Positions 12,506-23,999 of a DNA stretch of 64,000 bases are shown here, piece by piece; the stretch's first letter is position 1, and every line of letters begins with the position of its first letter. Below the pieces are notes generated by a model. It was not told the DNA's origin. It did no database searches and was given only the letters and a program-made list of their open reading frames with translations. Origin of the DNA: Citrus sinensis (lineage: Eukaryota > Streptophyta > Magnoliopsida > Sapindales > Rutaceae); the NCBI RefSeq assembly GCF_022201045.2, contig NC_068560.1, positions 29,033,501 through 29,097,500 of the forward strand, read 5' to 3'. A program made the translations under genes and the position numbers.

Positions 12506-14662
12506 TCAGATCTTCCCAGTTTTAGGGGGCTGCTCAAACAATGACAAGAGTAAGGCATAGATTCTTAACCAATCCAACATATATATCAGAATTCTAGTAA
12601 TATGATAAGATGGAAACAAGTATCTAATTATGAGTGTATGTCCATGTATAATATATAAAAATTGTTCCTTGGAGCATGTTTTAAAATCAACAATAATATT
12701 AATGAGTGATGAAAGAAATCAAAAAATGTACGCCGTACCTTTTTAAGAGGCAACTTTGAATTAGAAGAACTTGGAAGCGATTTATCAGCAGGCTTCAATA
12801 TCTCAAACGAACACACTAGGCTTTCGTTGACACTCAATAGAGCTCCTGCGTTGTCAAACTCCCCTCCATAGTTTGGAGCTGAAAATATTGTAACCAATCT
12901 TCGTCTAGCAAAAAATTCGTATCCATCCTCCACGACCTGCAATTTAACCCAGAAAATTTCTTATTTTGGATGGTCAAATGAAGTAATTATCAGGCGCTTT
13001 TTGGGAAGTCTGCTGGTAATTGGTCTGGGTAGTGTGTTATGAGAAGTGCATCATAATCAAATCTCCCATCATCTTTTGAGGGCTTAATTACCACCACAAA
13101 ATTTGGCACGATTTAACTTTGCAATGCAGAAACTATAATTAATCTTAGCTGTAGGAGCATGGTATAATCAATGAGAAGCTGGGATAATATGATTAATAGC
13201 CAGAACAAATATGTAAAATTATCCCGATAATGCAAACAGACATTTCCAGTAGTTAACCATTAGTATTGGGGCTAATCCATGATATATAATACACCTACAA
13301 GAAACTCTGACACTTCAAGGATCCTAACTGAAACCAACAGAATCATAAAAATGGCTAACAAAAGGAAACCTGAAACTGAGGATGTCTTCTATTGCATGTA
13401 CTTTGCAAGAACATGCTATTGTAAATGAGTAATCAGCATGCTAAAAATGAAAGTGTCATACCTGATGACCACGGCAAATGAGATCAAGGTCATTCTTATC
13501 CAAAAAATCAGCAACTACATCTGCTCCAAAGGTACATGAAACACCTCGGTCACTATCTGCCCAGCCCTCAATGTTAGCATCAGGATCGGACCACAGCAGA
13601 TCACAGAGAAGACCATTATCAGGAATATCAGTAGGCCTAGAGATATTCCTTATTTGATCCAAATTTTCCAACTCTGGAGAAAGTCCACCATGCATACAAA
13701 GTATCTTCTCATTAATGAGTGCCGCCACAGGCAAGCAATTAAAGCAATCAGTAAATATTTTCCAAAGCCTAACATTAAATCTCCTCTTGCACTCATCGTA
13801 AAATCCGTAAATCCGATTGATCTTAGCATCTTCATGGTTTCCCCTCAAGAGATGAATTTTATCTGGATATCTTATTTTGTAGGCCAGAAGCAAACATATT
13901 GTCTCCAAACTTTGCTTGCCACGATCAACATAATCCCCAAGAAAGAGGTAGTTTGCAGTAGGAGGGTACCCGCCATGTTCAAACAGTCTGAGGAGATCTT
14001 GGTACTGACCGTGTACATCACCTGCAAAAGGCTTCCAATATTAAAAACGCTAGATTCAAGGGCAAAAGAAGGATAAATGCAAATGAGCAAACAATCAACA
14101 GGTTTTCGGCCTTCAGGTAACGTTATCCAAATAAACAATTATAAAGACAACACCAATACAACAGTTAATATACAATCTCTTGGTAATAGAAGTTCAGCCA
14201 ATCAAGAATGGACACATGAAGTACATGCCTAGAATCAATTTTACGCATACTCAGATAAGAATTGTTCCCCAATTCCCTGTCAATCATACCAAATTACCAG
14301 CAAAACCAAAATTTTTATCACAATTTTCCATCAATGAGTGATCTCATCATATTCTCGCCCAAGACAGACCCATTAATACAAACAACCACAAGCAAAAACA
14401 ATACAATTGCATGATTCAAGATCAAAACAAATGTTAAATTCCAAGATATATTGAGAAAGAGCTCACCACAGATGCGAATGGGAGCTTCAACCTCAACAAG
14501 ATTGGGTTGAGAGAGGAAAATTTGGCGGGCGTTGACACAAAGCTGGCGGATTTCACTCTCGGAGAGCTGCACTTGCTTGCCTCCTCTGCCCTCCAACAGC
14601 CTCCTTATTATATCATCCAAAACTACTTTATCCATCATTCCTTCCATTGTCATCATCATCAT
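12506..14662 (-). CDS. serine/threonine protein phosphatase PP1 catalytic subunit (TOPP type)
   Basis: Four exons on the minus strand: 14662-14467, 14021-13462, 12936-12739 and a 24-nt last exon 12529-12506 (978 nt, 325 aa). All are GT-AG and in frame. All PPP-family metal and catalytic motifs are present: GDVHG (66-70), GDYVDRG (94-100), GNHE (126-129), HGGLSP and SAPNYGGEF. The N-terminus [28 protein letters not shown] is typical of plant TOPPs. The enzyme dephosphorylates Ser/Thr residues using two metal ions and is directed by regulatory subunits. The tiny last exon encodes PPKTGKI plus the stop, matching the usual PP1 tail. The first Met is uncertain: the frame opens [14 protein letters not shown], giving several closely spaced candidates; I used the outermost. 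Exons and splice sites look intact. Confidence 0.96.
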
Positions 14663-17600
14663 TCTTTATATACACACACGGGCACACAAAGAGAACTAAT
14701 CAAGATTCAATCAAATTCAAAAGGGTACGCAAAATATTAGGCAAAGCTCAAGATGTTTTCTTGAGTCAATAAAGATAAGGCCAATAATGAATCACAAGCT
14801 CAAATTTTTCAAGAGAAAGGAACAATCTTGAATTATTGAAATAATAGAAATAGATCAAATGATCAACTTTTCAACAAGACGGAGGATGATGGAAAGGGAA
14901 GGGATATAAATAGACATAAAAGGGTTGTCTTGAAAATAAAGAAAAAAAATGAAACCAAAAGCCAACTTTTTAGATAGAGGGAGACAGAAATAGAGTCAAC
15001 AAAGAGAAAGGAAATAAAATGAATTTATATCATATGTTGGAATTTATGAGCTCAATGGATCAAGAAGCCAAATTATTGACATGGGTAATCAAGAAAAATA
15101 AAAAATGGATCAAAATGAAAATTGAAAAGATATTGAGGCTTTGCGAGAAACAAATGAACGATATGGGTTGTCATTTTCTTTGTGTACCATCCTACAGTTA
15201 AAAAAAGAAGAAATCCAAATGGGTAAAGTTTGAAATCTTCAAAGCCAAGACAGACAAAGCCAATGATGATGTACACATGGAGAGATTTCACTCGAGCATG
15301 TGAGGATACACAATCCGAAGATATTTATTTATTTATTTATGTGTATCATGTATTTGTGTACATGCATTTGAGATTCTGATCTTCAGCCGACCGCGTGGTT
15401 TGAAAGTCGTAGCCTTAATTTTAATTCACAAAAGAAAAAAGCAGTGACGGCTATTCGCATACCTGTCATTTCTCCGAAGTACCTGCCAATATCCTGCCGT
15501 CTATTGTGTCCGGTATTATGACGAAATAATTGAAAACTATGATAAAAGGTTTGAGATTGGTAACAAATAATAAGAGGGGTTGTGCCAATAAATGTATATA
15601 CCGAATGTACTGTAGTATTTGCTGTTGTAATTGATATGATAAAGTAATTGAAAGCCACGTTGGTTTTGGTAGGGCAGCCAATGCATGAACGAAATATCCG
15701 GAGCTGAGTCCATGATCTCCATTATTTTAGATACATGGATACCACACACACAAGCTCTGGCTTTCATTATTCAATTCAGGTGGATAATGTTTAACATGGC
15801 AAGGAATGAAAATAATAAAAAATTAGTTCGTTGTGAAAGGGTTAAAACTTGCGTCTGGATTCTTAAATGGAATCTGGGGTGTCGTTGTTTTGTGTTGACT
15901 GGGTTATAATAATGAAAGATTAGGTGATTTGATCGTCCATTTTCAGGTACTTGAGAATGTTGAATGGGATAATTTATGTTAAAATATTGAGTTGTTACTC
16001 TTATGATCTAACGTATTCAAATTGTGAGGTACAATACTTGTGGTACCATGGTTGAAATCTCAAGAATTTAGATATAGTACTCTAAGTGTACCGTACCTCA
16101 TAGTAGGAAAAAAATTGTTAAATTATCAAAAAAAATTAATAAAATCTTATCATAAATGTATCTAGATTGTGGATTAGAATATTTTTGAAGCACCGTACTC
16201 GCAGTCTTAAACTTATACAATTTTCCTATAAAACTTAGATACAAAGGAATGAATAAAAAATTATCAGTCATATATTCTTAAATTAGATTATTATAAAAAA
16301 AATACTACAATGTTCTCAAGTTATATTATTCATCTCCTTTTTTAAATTTACAATATACATCATTCATCCACCAAATTATTAGTTTCTGTTAAAGTTGTGT
16401 TTGGATTGGTTGAGTTCAAATGAAATTTTGCTGCATTGTGTCTGCAAGCACATTTAAAACATTCTCCAAATTGAGTCAACTTACTTACTTCTGGGATGCG
16501 ATTTGTACATTCAACAACCCAAAATCCTGTTTTGTTTTGTTTTTTTGGGTCTCTTCTTCAAATTCATTATTGTGAACACTAAAGATGCCTTCCTTTGACC
16601 AAATAAAATATTTGTATGTTAAATGGTAAGTTTTTGGTTAGGTAGCATAATGACTGGTTTTACACTTCTGCAACAAAATGGATAATTTCAATCGCAACTT
16701 ATATTTGAACAGGTTATTTGATTAAACAAACTAACAGTAAAGAGTCAATAAAGACTTTGCAAAAATGATTCAAAAAGCATACCGAAGAATGAAATGCTGA
16801 CTTTTATAAAGCGATTGAAGCTCATTACAGTACAGTTCAATTATATTATAAACGTGATCGTGTTTAGCATAGCTTCTATTAGATTTGTAGCTTTTGTTCT
16901 GAAATCTGGTTCAGTATCAGAGTCCTTAATTTGATCAAGAAATTCAAGTCCTATCCTGGAGATCAAAATCCTTAAGGATGGCAATTCCAGAAGGCAGAAA
17001 CTAAGGAGGATGTTTACGATGTTAACATTTTAGCCTAGAGTTTAGCACAGTAATTTTCTTTTTTTCCCCCTGTGAATATATATGCTTATCGCAGGATTGG
17101 CAAGTTCAAGCTAAACACTGATAGCTAGAAGTTTCAGTGATTTTCAGTTTCAACCAGTATCATTCCGAATGTTGTTTGCCCACGTGTTTGATTTGGTTGC
17201 GGACAGAATTTGGCAATAGCATACTGCTCATATTGGTTTCTCACTGATATTCTAAAAATGGAGTTTGATCTAGTGCGAGCTTTCATTGAGGGAGGTCTTC
17301 TGTGGGGCACACAGCCCCCCAGTGAGAGATCACCATACAGTCACGCGCTAGATCAGATCTCTTCTGAAAATAATCGCCATGATGACGTGCACGCACAGGC
17401 AAGGTGAAAGAACTGCATGGCCATCACATGATATACAGCAGACTCAAATTTATACACATATCCCTCCAACAGCTTATTTGGAAGAACCAAGGCCAATAAA
17501 AACACCAAGAAATCCAATAGGGTAAGGATCAAATGCTGTAAGTGGGCTTTCTTCATCACCCAATTGAAAAATGTCAGCAAAGTTACACTTTTAAAAGGGG

Positions 17601-18498
17601 ACGCGTTTCCTTATGTATGCAGGCACTTTGTGTAGATAGGATTATAGGAAAGTGAACATGTGAGGCCTTCATTTCCGCCAAAACAACCAAACAAAAATAA
17701 GAAAAAGAAATAACTTGTCCCTACGGCAAGGGCAAGAATCAACTTTAAGCTCAGCAATAATCGATAATCTGTTCTACACCTTTGCAATTTCTAAATTGTT
17801 CTTACCTTTTTCAGAGGTAAGAAAAAGAAGAGGACTTTGCAAAATCAAATATGTTTTGCCCGGTCTAGTTAACCTAAACGTGGAGTAAAATTTGGCAATA
17901 TGAGTTGATTCCTGTCTAAAAATTGGAACACACGTTGACATCGATATTCTTCACAACTATTTGTTAAGCAATTATTTAATGAATTTTGAGGCACGGACTG
18001 GTATTTGATGTGTTAAAAAGCTGTACGACTCCAGCAAAAACAAGTCTAGAATCTGCTGCAGAACCAGTGTTTTTCAGTTATTTCCAGAAAGTAGATTCAG
18101 AATGAGGCTCCACGAACATGAATGTCAACCGTATAAAGTTACAACAGATAAAAGAAGCTACTCTTTAAAAAAAATTGATGTTACTTCTAAGAACGACCAT
18201 ACAAAGTTTATCTTTTTGTTTCAAATGAAACTCTAGCATGAGTTAAGCCTTTTTCTTGCATTCTTCCCAGAGGATACATCTCAGCTACTCATCAGACATA
18301 TTGTGAAGGTGTAAACAACAGAATACCATTCAGACAGAAAAGACACAACAATACCCATCACATGTTCATCCTTAAAAACGTCAACAATCAGAAACAAACA
18401 CACCCCAAGGCTACAGCGACAGATTCAGACTAATAGCATGCGAGGAACTTTCAATTGTCTCCAAGTCATTCTGTTTGCATTCCTCTCTTTAACACTTT
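14663..18498. other. intergenic region, PP1 promoter and unassigned DNA
   Basis: The first kilobase should hold the 5' UTR and promoter of the minus-strand PP1 gene. The rest is AT-rich with no open frame showing family or codon signal. Short frames at 17210-17407 (+) and 17353-17580 (-) overlap on opposite strands and are not convincing. No element ends were recognised. Confidence 0.45.
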
Positions 18499-18751
18499 AT
18501 CACTAAGACGTTACCCATATCAAGTCTACTGATGAAATTGGAGAATTGATGTCCTACTTTTGATTAACTTAAATACAAAGGTTTTACCATTTGTCTACTC
18601 TGAACTGTTTAGTAAAGCCTTCTAACTTCATCACTAAGACATTGCCCATATCAAGTCTACTTGAGCTTAGCTAAACAGTTCAGAGTAGAAAAAGGGTAAA
18701 GCCTTTGTATTTAAGTTAATCAAAAGTAGGACCTCAGTTCTCCAATTTCAT
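18499..18751. repeat. inverted duplication with ~80 bp arms plus a direct repeat
   Basis: The left arm 18533-18612 (starting TGAAATTGGAGAA, ending CTGTTTAG) is repeated in reverse complement at 18668-18751 at roughly 88-90% identity by eye. A 32-bp phrase, ATCACTAAGAC...CAAGTCTACT, occurs directly before the left arm (18499-18530) and again inside the loop (18630-18661). The RNA would fold into a long stem with a loop of about 55 nt. It may be a small duplication, a degenerate transposon or a small-RNA hairpin source. Confidence 0.85.
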
Positions 18752-19151
18752 TACTTTCCCCATTTCTCTTGAAATCAAATGAAAATTAGTGAAAAAATTT
18801 AGAGAATGCAATCGTGCATAGTTTTACCAATGAGCAACAAATGAACCGAACACCAGTTTAACCAGACTTCTTTTGTAATGATATAGGCAATAACTTTAAT
18901 CACAAATCAAGCTGCCCTGAAAACTCTCCCCATGTTGCTTAAACTATTTCATCCGTTTCTGACTATAACTGAGTATTGTTAAAGTGCCAACATTTAACCA
19001 GGAGAAACCACGAACTAACACACACAAGAGAAATAATTGCATAAACAATAACAAATTTATCAAAATATGCTAATCCCATTCCCATTAATGACAATTAAAC
19101 ACAAATCCATAATTCAGTATCCCAACAAAACAAATAAACTATCCAAATCCA

Positions 19152-19673
19152 TTAATATGAGGAAGAAACTAATAGATTTGTCCTAATCTTCCTTATATTC
19201 TCACCATAGCAATTCAACCCACACCCACACTGAGGACACTCTTCAAAATTAACAACAGGAAAGTCAGCACCAGTAATCCCAACAGAGAAATCAAGTGTAT
19301 CGCCGTGTCTAGAGACCTCAACAATATCAACCCACATGAAGAAAAGCTTCACACTCACACCCTCTAAGCTCGAAAGCTTGCCTTTTGTGATGTATCCTTT
19401 AATGGTTGGCTCGTACTTGAGTTGATATGATCCTTCAAGAGAGAAACTGCAGGAGCCATTAAAGTAAGCAGAGAATTTACCTGTTGATGATTCAAGATCA
19501 TAGCCAGTGACCCCTTTGGGGAGAATCCCAATGGGGAAGTTGAAGGATTTCAGAACTTCATAGGCTGTTGGTTCCTCGGCAAAAGACGGTGTTACTGTGA
19601 TTAAAAGAATTAAAAGGCAGAGAATTTGTGGGAAAAAATTGAATCGTCCGGAGAAAAATGAATCAAAAACCAT
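19152..19673 (-). CDS. DUF538 family secreted protein
   Basis: A single-exon gene of 173 aa. The N-terminus is a signal peptide (hydrophobic ILCLLILLITV, then TPSFAEE). The mature part shows the DUF538 layout: TAYEVLKSFNFPIGILPKGV, GKFSAYFNGSCSF, SYQLKYEPTIKGYI, KLSSLEGVSVKLFFMWVDIVEV, and a C-terminus with VNFEECPQCGCG. DUF538 proteins are plant-specific; some respond to stress, and pectin- or chlorophyll-related roles have been suggested, but function is unsettled. The frame stays open for another 103 codons upstream (to 19982). I chose the Met at 19673 because it starts the signal peptide and lies about 215 bp after a TATATATA box. The upstream extension shows no family match and crosses the promoter shared with the BiP-like gene. 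Confidence 0.9.
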   Translation of the reverse strand: MVFDSFFSGRFNFFPQILCLLILLITVTPSFAEEPTAYEVLKSFNFPIGILPKGVTGYDLESSTGKFSAYFNGSCSFSLEGSYQLKYEPTIKGYITKGKLSSLEGVSVKLFFMWVDIVEVSRHGDTLDFSVGITGADFPVVNFEECPQCGCGLNCYGENIRKIRTNLLVSSSY

Positions 19674-20287
19674 TTTTTTCTCCTCTGTATCTATGTTTGT
19701 CTCTTTTGTCTGGTAATTGCCTGTTTGATCTTTCTTTCCTTCTATATTTTGTATTGCAACACCGAATGGTAGTTGGAACTTGGAACGAACGGCTTGCTCT
19801 ACATCTGCTGCTGTGTGGTTAATTCCGATTCGTGTGCGAGTAAATTGGACCGAGCTGGGCCTGCTGGGGCCAACGGGCTTTAAATGGGTATATATAACAA
19901 AATTGGAATTCTGTGGCACCAATTGATATCCGTCGATGAGTCCACAGTCCAGGCGTAGTAAGAATTTAAAAAGATTATCCACGTAGAACGTTAAATTGTC
20001 ATTCGAAGTTTTCTGATCGATCTCAACTTCTAAAAATCATTGTATTACGTTAGGATTTAACTTCTCTCATTAAATTGAATTTGAGAAAAGTTAAAATCAC
20101 GAGAAAATTCTAACCTTTTAAGACTGCAACTAGCAAAAAGCAACCGAAAGTTAACGTGTTTCATCACCATTGGGCGAACAGTATATATAAAACTGCACCT
20201 TCGTATTCGCTGCACTTGAAAGCAGAGAAAGCACAGCAAACACTTCATAAAAACAACAGAAACAAACACAGAGAAAAAGCAAAAACA
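19674..20287. promoter_or_regulatory. divergent promoter between DUF538 gene and BiP-like gene
   Basis: Two head-to-head genes are separated by about 614 bp. On the minus strand TATATATA (19889-19896) serves the DUF538 gene. On the plus strand TATATATAAA (20182-20191) lies about 100 bp before the BiP-like ATG. An ERSE-like element, CCAAT-N9-ACACG on the minus strand (20155-20173), sits just upstream of the plus-strand TATA box. Confidence 0.6.
20155..20173 (-). promoter_or_regulatory. ERSE-like ER stress element
   Basis: The minus strand reads CCAAT, nine bases, then ACACG. The ER stress response element consensus is CCAAT-N9-CCACG, so one base differs. Its place 9 bp upstream of the TATA box of a BiP-family gene fits the known bZIP/NF-Y regulation of BiP genes in the unfolded protein response. 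Confidence 0.5.
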
Positions 20288-22957
20288 ATGAAGGTCAAGA
20301 ACAAAGCATTAGCCATTATGCTCTTCTTTGCTTTAGGTAAGATGGGTTCTTACTATATCTTCTTTTGTTTTGCTAAGAAACCCTCTCTCATTCTATTTGG
20401 TTTTGTTTCATGACTCTGTTTCATGCTCTGTCTGTTTATTTTATTGTTTTGTTTTGGTTGAACTTTGCTTAAACTTTCTTTTTTTTTTTTAAATCTTGTA
20501 GAATTCTCGTTAGCATTAGCTGCCGTTGATGATACAACGAACTCGTTAGCATTAGCTGCGGTGCATGGTACAACGAACGCAGTGATTGGTATTGATATGG
20601 GGACTACATATTCTCGTGTGGGTCTATATAGAGACGGTCATGTGGAGATTATAGCGAACGATCAAGGGAACAGATTCACCCCATCATGGATTGCATTCAC
20701 TGATACTGAGCGTCTGATTGGAGAAGCTGCAAAAAATCAAGCGGCTCTCGACCCAGAGCGTACCATCTTTGATGTTAACCGCCTCATTGGAAAAAGGTAA
20801 GTAACGCTCTCTGTTTTCTCTGTTCTGTTTGTCTGATTTTACGATAGTTGGGGTGTGTTTAGATGCGCGCTTTTGCTGCATCCAGATGTGGATTTAAAGA
20901 ATAAAAAATGAACTCGTGTTTCCATGTTAGCGCATGTTTATAACGGCTGTATAAAGCTGTTTTAAGTAATACTCTCGAAATGGTTCTCCTTCTCGAAAAG
21001 CACTTTTAACACACTTGTATTCGGCTTTGTGCTTTGGTTCGGTTATGATCCTGTAGGTTTGATGATGCTGAAGTGCAAAGAGACATAAAGTTCTTGCCTT
21101 ATAAGATTGTGAACAAAGATGGCAAACCTTATATTCAAGTGAAAGTGAAAGGAGAGACTAAGGTATTTTGCCCCGAGGAGATCAGTGCTATGATACTGCA
21201 AAAGATGAAGGAGACAGCTGAGACATTCTTGGGGATGAAAATTAAAAATGCTGTCCTTACCGTTCCGGGTATATATTCAATTTCTATATGAATAATTTAA
21301 TATTCTTGTTCTCTTTGCAGAGTAGTTTTCAGGTCTGAGATGTTAAAGTGCATGAAAAGTCTGGAAAAATTTTAAAACCGTGGGGTTTTAAAGGCTTAAA
21401 ACTTAAAGCGCTTAAACCGCACGGTTTATGCATTTTCCCGGACGATCCCGCACTTTAAAATTCCGGATTGGAACATTTCTACTGTTTGCATATATTGTAG
21501 TCTAATATATGGGTGTCTTTTAGCTTATTGATGCACAAAAGCAGGCAACGAAGGATGCAGGCATCATAGCCGGGCTCAATGTGGCTCAGATAATCAATGA
21601 GCCTGCAGCTGCAGCTATTGCCCATGGTCTAGACAAGAAAGGGGGAGAGAAGAACATTTTGGTTTTTGATCTTGGTGGTGGTACATTTGATGTTAGTATC
21701 TTGACTCTTGATAATGGTATGTTTAAGGTTCTTGCCTCTAGTGGAGACACTCACCTGGGAGGAGAGGACTTTGATCATAGAGTCATGGACTATTTCATTA
21801 AGTTGATTAAGAAGAAGTACAGCAAAGATGTTAGGAAGGATAAAAAGGCTCTTGGGAAACTTCGAAAGGAATGTGAGAGGGCCAAGAGAGCTTTGAGTGG
21901 CCAGCAGCAAGCTAGAGTTGAGATTGAGTCACTTTTTGATGGTGTTGATTTCTCGGAGCCATTGACAAGAGCAAGATTTGAAGAGTTGAACCTGGATTTA
22001 TTTAAGAAGGTTATGAGGCCAGTGAAGAAGGCATTGGAAGATACTGGATTGAAGAAAACTGATATTCATGAGATTGTACTTGTCGGAGGAAGTACTCAAA
22101 TCCCTAGGATTCAGCAATTGTTGAAGAATTTCTTCGATGGGAAGGAGCCCAGCAAGGGTATCAATCCAGATGAAGCTATTGCACGGGGTGCAGCAGTTCA
22201 GGGTAGAATTCTTAACGGTGAATGGGGTGAAGGTACAGCATCCAGTACACAATTTCTGTATCAGTATCCATTGATTAAAATATGTAAGTATACAGAATGC
22301 ATGATGGGGTTGGGCTTTTTGTTTGTTACAGGCCATATTTTGCTGCTCCCTGCAACTCCCTTGAGTCTTGGTATTGAAACTGTGGGTGGTGTTATGACTG
22401 AGCTGATTCCCTTGAGGACTATTATGATCATGCCCACAAAGAAATCTCATGTTTTCACCACTTGCCAAGACCAGCAAAGCACGGTGACTATCAAGGTATA
22501 ACAAAGGGTTAAATACGTGGCTAAAATGATGCTGCATATTCATTCTAATTCGTTCTACTTTTGGACTAACATATTCTTGAAAAATTCAGGTGTATGAAGG
22601 TGAAAGAAGCTTGACAAAGGATTGTCGCGAGCTTGGAATATTCGATCTATCTGGCATTCCACCTGCTCCAAGGTAAATTACATTTAAATATTCTATCTCT
22701 ACACGCATTTGATATGTTGGGAGATTCTGGATCTTTATGCATGTTCTAAATGTTGTTGCAGGGGAGTGCCTCAAATTGAGGTCACATTTGAGCTTGATGC
22801 CGATGGTATCCTACATGTGGCAGCTGAAGACAAGGCAGCCAAGAATAAACATTCCATCACCTTAACCAACATGTGGCAGCTCAGCCAAGAGATTGATAGG
22901 ATGGTGAAGGAGGCCGAGGAATTTGCAGAGAGGGAGAGGGTTGAAAAGAAACTGTAA
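20288..22957 (+). pseudogene. BiP/HSP70-like gene, frame-broken and C-terminally truncated
   Basis: Seven exon-like blocks with GT-AG borders: 20288-20336, 20502-20796, 21057-21268, 21524-22232, 22332-22495, 22590-22672 and 22762-22957. They translate to an ER luminal binding protein: signal peptide, [75 protein letters not shown] and [23 protein letters not shown]. Intact BiP is an ATP-driven ER chaperone. Several defects are visible. Where BiP has VPAYFNDAQ, exon 4 reads as if five bases are missing, so frame is lost between exons 3 and 4. A 36-bp tandem duplication repeats SLALAAV..TTN in exon 2. Two extra residues sit in [15 protein letters not shown]. The protein stops after [14 protein letters not shown], losing most of the C-terminal lid and the HDEL retention signal. 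The promoter still looks functional. An unseen alternative splice could restore frame, but I found none. Confidence 0.75.
21335..21467 (-). mobile_element. small MITE in BiP-like intron 3
   Basis: About 133 bp bounded by TTAAAGTGC and GCACTTTAA. In reverse complement it aligns end to end with the element at 27378-27508, sharing AATTTTAAA-TGCGG, a GTTTTAAGTTTTAAG-like centre and CACGGTTTTAAAATTTT. Two copies in one window define a small non-autonomous family. Ends are approximate and no target duplication is clear. Confidence 0.6.
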
Positions 22958-23614
22958 CTATAAAAATTAACTAACAAGTACAATTTTTAAATAATAAAAT
23001 TGATAAAATTGGTAAAGATAGAATAAATATTTTATCATACAAGTGTAAAATATAATCAGTTTAAGTCCCTCATATTACATAGTATGTAAAATGAATTCGG
23101 TTGTTCTAATCCTTTACGTATGAGGAGAAATAATTAAATAACTTGTGAATTCGATTCTTATTTTTATTTTTGCAATTATAATCCTTTATCTATTTAATAG
23201 GGATACAAAGATTTAAGTAACTTGTAAAGGTTGTTTATGTGATGTGAAATTAGAATCAAAACTTTATCTTTGATGTTTTATATCTTGATTTAATGCGATA
23301 ATTAGGTTATGTGCAAATAATAATGGTTTACCATTTGTGAATCGTGTACAATACACACACTTGTGCAAATTTGAACCATTCTTTTATCATTTTTTGAATA
23401 CAAAATTTTGAACAATTCTAGTATAAATATGATAGTCAATGTTTAAGCATACATTGACAACATAAATATTGTCAATATTTACATGCCAATAATATAAAGA
23501 TGGTTAATCTTTACATGCTAATAACACAAAAGATAATATTTATATTCAATAATATAATATAAAGATAGTCAATATTACATACCAAATAAACTTACTGCCG
23601 GTGGTAAGTGTTTA

Positions 23615-23648
<34 letters not shown>

Positions 23649-23649
23649 A
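22958..23649. other. AT-rich intergenic DNA with (TA)n/(TG)n
   Basis: No gene seen. Short tandem phrases such as AATATAAAGAT occur between 23440 and 23590, and the stretch ends in a TA/TG microsatellite at about 23617-23648. Confidence 0.5.
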
Positions 23650-23827
23650 GTAGTTTTCCAATCAGGGATCCATGACTTTAATAAAGTCAGGGGATTAGCT
23701 AAAAGACAAAATAAACACATACTCCAATGCACTATATTTTATTATGTAGTGTAGTAAAATCTAAACTTTTTTGTCTTTTAACTAATCTCTGACTTTATTA
23801 AAGTCAGGGATCCCTGATTAAAAAACT

Positions 23828-23829
<2 letters not shown>
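23650..23829. mobile_element. 180-bp palindromic MITE in TA repeats
   Basis: The left end GTAGTTTTCCAATCAGGGATCC-like sequence is the inverse of the right end (GGATCCCTGATTAAAAAACTAC-like). A second inverted pair, GACTTTAATAAAGTC and GACTTTATTAAAGTC, lies inside, and TTAGCTAAAAGAC pairs with GTCTTTTAACTAA. It is flanked on both sides by TA-rich microsatellite, consistent with a TA-targeting (Tc1/mariner-like) MITE. It has no coding capacity. Confidence 0.8.
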
Positions 23830-23859
<30 letters not shown>

Positions 23860-23999
23860 CTTATCACTAAGAAATCTACTTTACAATTCATTATCTACTT
23901 TATATTATATCACACTCTTATCCTTATCTAAATGGAATCTCTCTTGTACACACGTGAAGCACTCATACAATTATTACATACATTATTATCACCACCGAT

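Noticed and set aside
13654-14076. 140-codon plus-strand open frame
   Set aside because: Antisense shadow of PP1 exon 2, with no family signal.
17210-17580. Two overlapping small frames on opposite strands
   Set aside because: No codon or family signal, no splice context.
19674-19982. 103-codon N-terminal extension of the DUF538 protein
   Set aside because: No family match, lies before the signal peptide and overlaps the TATA box.
21998-22543. 181-codon minus-strand open frame
   Set aside because: Antisense shadow of BiP-like exons 4 and 5.
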